From NCBI GenBank assembly GCA_004764695.1, contig SMSO01000025.1, positions 2,217,102 through 2,281,101 on the forward strand: a DNA stretch of 64,000 nucleotides, in the 5' to 3' direction. The notes under the pieces were generated by a model, which saw only the letters and a program-made list of their open reading frames with translations, was not told where the DNA came from and did not search any database. This document shows, piece after piece, positions 63,101 through 64,000 of the stretch; position 1 is the first letter of the stretch, and every line of letters starts with the position of its first letter. This DNA comes from Schizochytrium sp. TIO01. Taxonomy: Eukaryota; Sar; Bigyra; Thraustochytrida; Thraustochytriidae. The position numbers and the translations under genes are program-made.

Positions 63101-63872
63101 ACGGTGCACAAACAAGAACTTTGAGATTGAAGACTTGTGCTGCCTGACGGATCAGCTCTACTACACTTGTAGTTTTACCAGTACCCGGGGGGCCATGGAT
63201 AAGCGCAACATCCCTAGAGCGCAGCGCAAATTCAATAGACTCTTTCTGAGGGTCGTTCAGACCATCATTGAAAAAAGTTAAGTTCTCACAATCCTTTGGA
63301 AGCTTATCGTGCTGCAAAGGTTCCGCCTCACCAAAGAGGACCTGTGCAGTATGGAAAGCATGGTGATTGGGATCGAGGTGTTCAAGATGGTCAAGAGCAC
63401 GGAGCTGCTTGGCGTTCGTGGCGTCGTTTGGGAGGCGGTCTAATCTCAGAGGTCTGATATCTACAATCTCTCGCAAGTCTTGGTCATCCGTACGATCATC
63501 GAAAGCAACTTCAATGCAATCTTCTGATACCTTTGCAACGATGCCACTGGGAGGCCTTGAGGTGGAGCCTTCATTCGCATTCGCATTCGCAAGAGGACCT
63601 TCGTTGGGTACCACACGCACGACATCGCCCACAGAGATGTTTCCTGCCGCCAGTGAAGATTTGCACGAGGTGAAAGTGAAAATGCTTCTACCATACATAC
63701 CTGTTCGCACGCCGTCTACCTGGAGGAATGGCGTACAGAGTCCCATCCGCGCCAAGACACGTCGGGAGGTTTTGTCTAACTGGTCCTCCGCCAACTCCGT
63801 CTCAGCGGCCCATTCCTCAGCTAAGAGCCGCCGAGTCTCCACCAACCACAAATCCCGTGACATTTTCACCAT
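60114..63872 (-). CDS. IGHMBP2: IGHMBP2/SMUBP-2-like superfamily 1 helicase (R3H, AN1)
   Basis: 1252 residues, intronless. An N-terminal helical and OB-like region precedes the SF1 helicase core, which shows Walker A HGPPGTGKTTSVVEL, motif II VIIDEAAQAIEA, motif III LAGDHKQLPPTI, then QYRMHQLINDW, DGFQGREKEVVVLSLVRS and NVAITRARRQV. An R3H domain (about 810-870, HTVHAFCEEHRLEHFSSGDG) follows, then an acidic Asp/Glu/Ala repeat tract (coded at about 61037-61160). A Lys-rich stretch and a C-terminal AN1 zinc finger (CAYTNCAKS to FCMSHGLAETHGC) end the protein. Helicase, R3H and AN1 in this order is the IGHMBP2 layout; that protein unwinds RNA and DNA 5' to 3' and associates with ribosomes. The acidic repeat is an added feature. 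Confidence 0.94.
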   Translation of the reverse strand: MVKMSRDLWLVETRRLLAEEWAAETELAEDQLDKTSRRVLARMGLCTPFLQVDGVRTGMYGRSIFTFTSCKSSLAAGNISVGDVVRVVPNEGPLANANANEGSTSRPPSGIVAKVSEDCIEVAFDDRTDDQDLREIVDIRPLRLDRLPNDATNAKQLRALDHLEHLDPNHHAFHTAQVLFGEAEPLQHDKLPKDCENLTFFNDGLNDPQKESIEFALRSRDVALIHGPPGTGKTTSVVELIRQAAQVFNLKVLVCAPSNVAVDNLVMRLGAEAEAESASKRRKRNRDLRGLSLVRVGHPARFMPEVMQYSLDAVVQRAEASEVVADVRRELRDVVGQMVSRNATSNKKKKAERRRPFKELRAEARELRKELRTRERAVVDSVIKRSNVVLATNTGAAGIARKIAKGSSEVDQIFDLVIIDEAAQAIEASCWIPILLGRRVVLAGDHKQLPPTIKSHTAAQGVLGKTLFDRVVEMYGDRVVRLLSIQYRMHQLINDWSSNEMYDGRLLADPGVAKRTLPDLEHVHTKLVDQLALHSGTAGDDSNSVDDECSFLRSTLVFIDTAFCGLEEGIEGDDEDDTEVLDNKALAQAEASGSKYNRGEAEIVAKYLVNLFAAGLEQDEVAVITPYNAQVHLLRSMLHERYPTLEIRSVDGFQGREKEVVVLSLVRSNDQGTVGFLADERRLNVAITRARRQVCLIADSETIAAEEGSFLGRVVDYFQKHALQQTAEDYLAECTPVYGSAPPQAVKAAAAAAGRKKAKNPKHQAKVAKEVVSEARVEEIHKDLRGFMNDITLQEYVLPATFTAGERHTVHAFCEEHRLEHFSSGDGSSRYVTVRKPVSKKELLPIVQDPTLLDEPAGCSHREAKAEPKYSIENAKTTEQLNADLGGEDDVDHVCQSDDAEDFVNGKDEDAAENAAEDEDEDAAEDAAEDEDEDDDEDADADADEGEDRNDVNITSVPSQSAPASMDADPQAFAKVYLPQKYKELVDSGMAPNEACVVALQATQAAFAKQQQQNLQQEEPKTKDECTEATTVSHTSSKPKAPLTELDRIRQMQAERYAAAKAAAAKEEEERAAAQAQKRASKKSNKKGKKKGNKGNGSSGATKSSTPNVKAVFEGTGSFKQQTGADSDSEVDEEMEFLENLAAASRKCAYTNCAKSVMTIATVCPFCKLSFCMSHGLAETHGCGEIARATARKEHLQNAAKPVSSAKPLRSHQRSALSRQLNAKITAESDKRTNATATSAASKKKKNGKGRK
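61037..61160 (-). repeat. Coding repeat for Asp/Glu/Ala tract in the helicase gene
   Basis: Reiterated GAC-GAA-GAC / GCA-GAT codons code EDEDEDAAEDAAEDEDEDDD. Likely prone to length variation between strains. Confidence 0.85.
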
Positions 63873-64000
63873 AGTGGCTTTCAGAAAAGAAAGCTTTGAC
63901 TGGCCAGGTGCTCAGTTCGCTCGCGAGTTTGGTCTCAATGTCGGAGCCTCGACCTGTTTGGTTTCTGGTTGCGGACCGCTTGCAATTTATATTATTTTAA
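63873..64000. other. 5' flank of the helicase gene
   Basis: The last 128 bases precede the helicase start and are probably its promoter or leader. Nothing else seen. Confidence 0.5.

Noticed and set aside
1-64000. CRISPR arrays, prokaryotic operons, insertion sequences, integrated viral genes
   Set aside because: None seen; the gene set and splice signals are nuclear eukaryotic, and no transposase, reverse transcriptase or capsid motif was recognised.

Overview
The window is nuclear DNA of a protist. Genes are protein-coding, mostly intronless, carried on both strands and separated by AT-rich spacers. The proteins are eukaryotic: a three-part mitochondrial carrier, the regulatory subunit of protein kinase A, RGS and Kelch-BTB proteins, an ER protein ending in HDEL, a CDK20-like kinase, and the outer-arm dynein transport factor DAW1. 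DAW1 and CDK20 point to a flagellated cell. The low intron density, the large EGF-rich surface protein and the enzyme set would fit a stramenopile, most plausibly a thraustochytrid. That placement is my inference; no rRNA or organelle sequence is present to test it.

Layout from left to right. An RBM5/10-like splicing factor (-, two exons) is followed by mitochondrial FAD glycerol-3-phosphate dehydrogenase (-). A microsatellite and GC-rich spacer leads to a CDK20-like kinase (+). Next come an unrecognised 584-residue protein (-), an EGF-module membrane protein built from an internal duplication (-), and an EF-hand-like protein with a roughly 900-residue Ala/Glu coiled coil (-). After a 2.7 kb gene-poor stretch lie a polyQ Kelch-BTB protein (+), the PKA regulatory subunit (-), DAW1 (+) and an ER-lumenal glucose-6-phosphate dehydrogenase (-). 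Then come a coiled-coil protein (-), a two-exon 36-residue membrane micropeptide (+), an RGS protein (-), the PC4/SUB1 coactivator (+), ZNHIT2 (-) and the three-exon mitochondrial citrate carrier (-). A 5.6 kb spacer with many microsatellites precedes ACSF3-like malonyl-CoA synthetase (+) and a PDZ/RhoGAP-like protein (+). That gene meets an LRR/coiled-coil/PH protein (-) tail to tail, with only two bases between the stop codons. The window ends with a two-exon SDHAF1-like LYR protein (+) and an IGHMBP2/SMUBP-2 helicase (-).

Neighbours do not form operons, although several pairs converge with short spacers. By theme, four enzymes or carriers bear on lipid and redox supply: citrate export, malonyl-CoA synthesis, glycerol-3-phosphate oxidation and ER NADPH. 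Two genes are ciliary and three are signalling genes. Several start sites were moved from non-ATG open-frame ends to the first ATG that fits the family. Five intron-containing models (RBM, SLC25A1, SDHAF1-like, the micropeptide, and possibly PC4) were built from splice signals and phase. Several spacers hold coding-like scraps, which are listed with low confidence.
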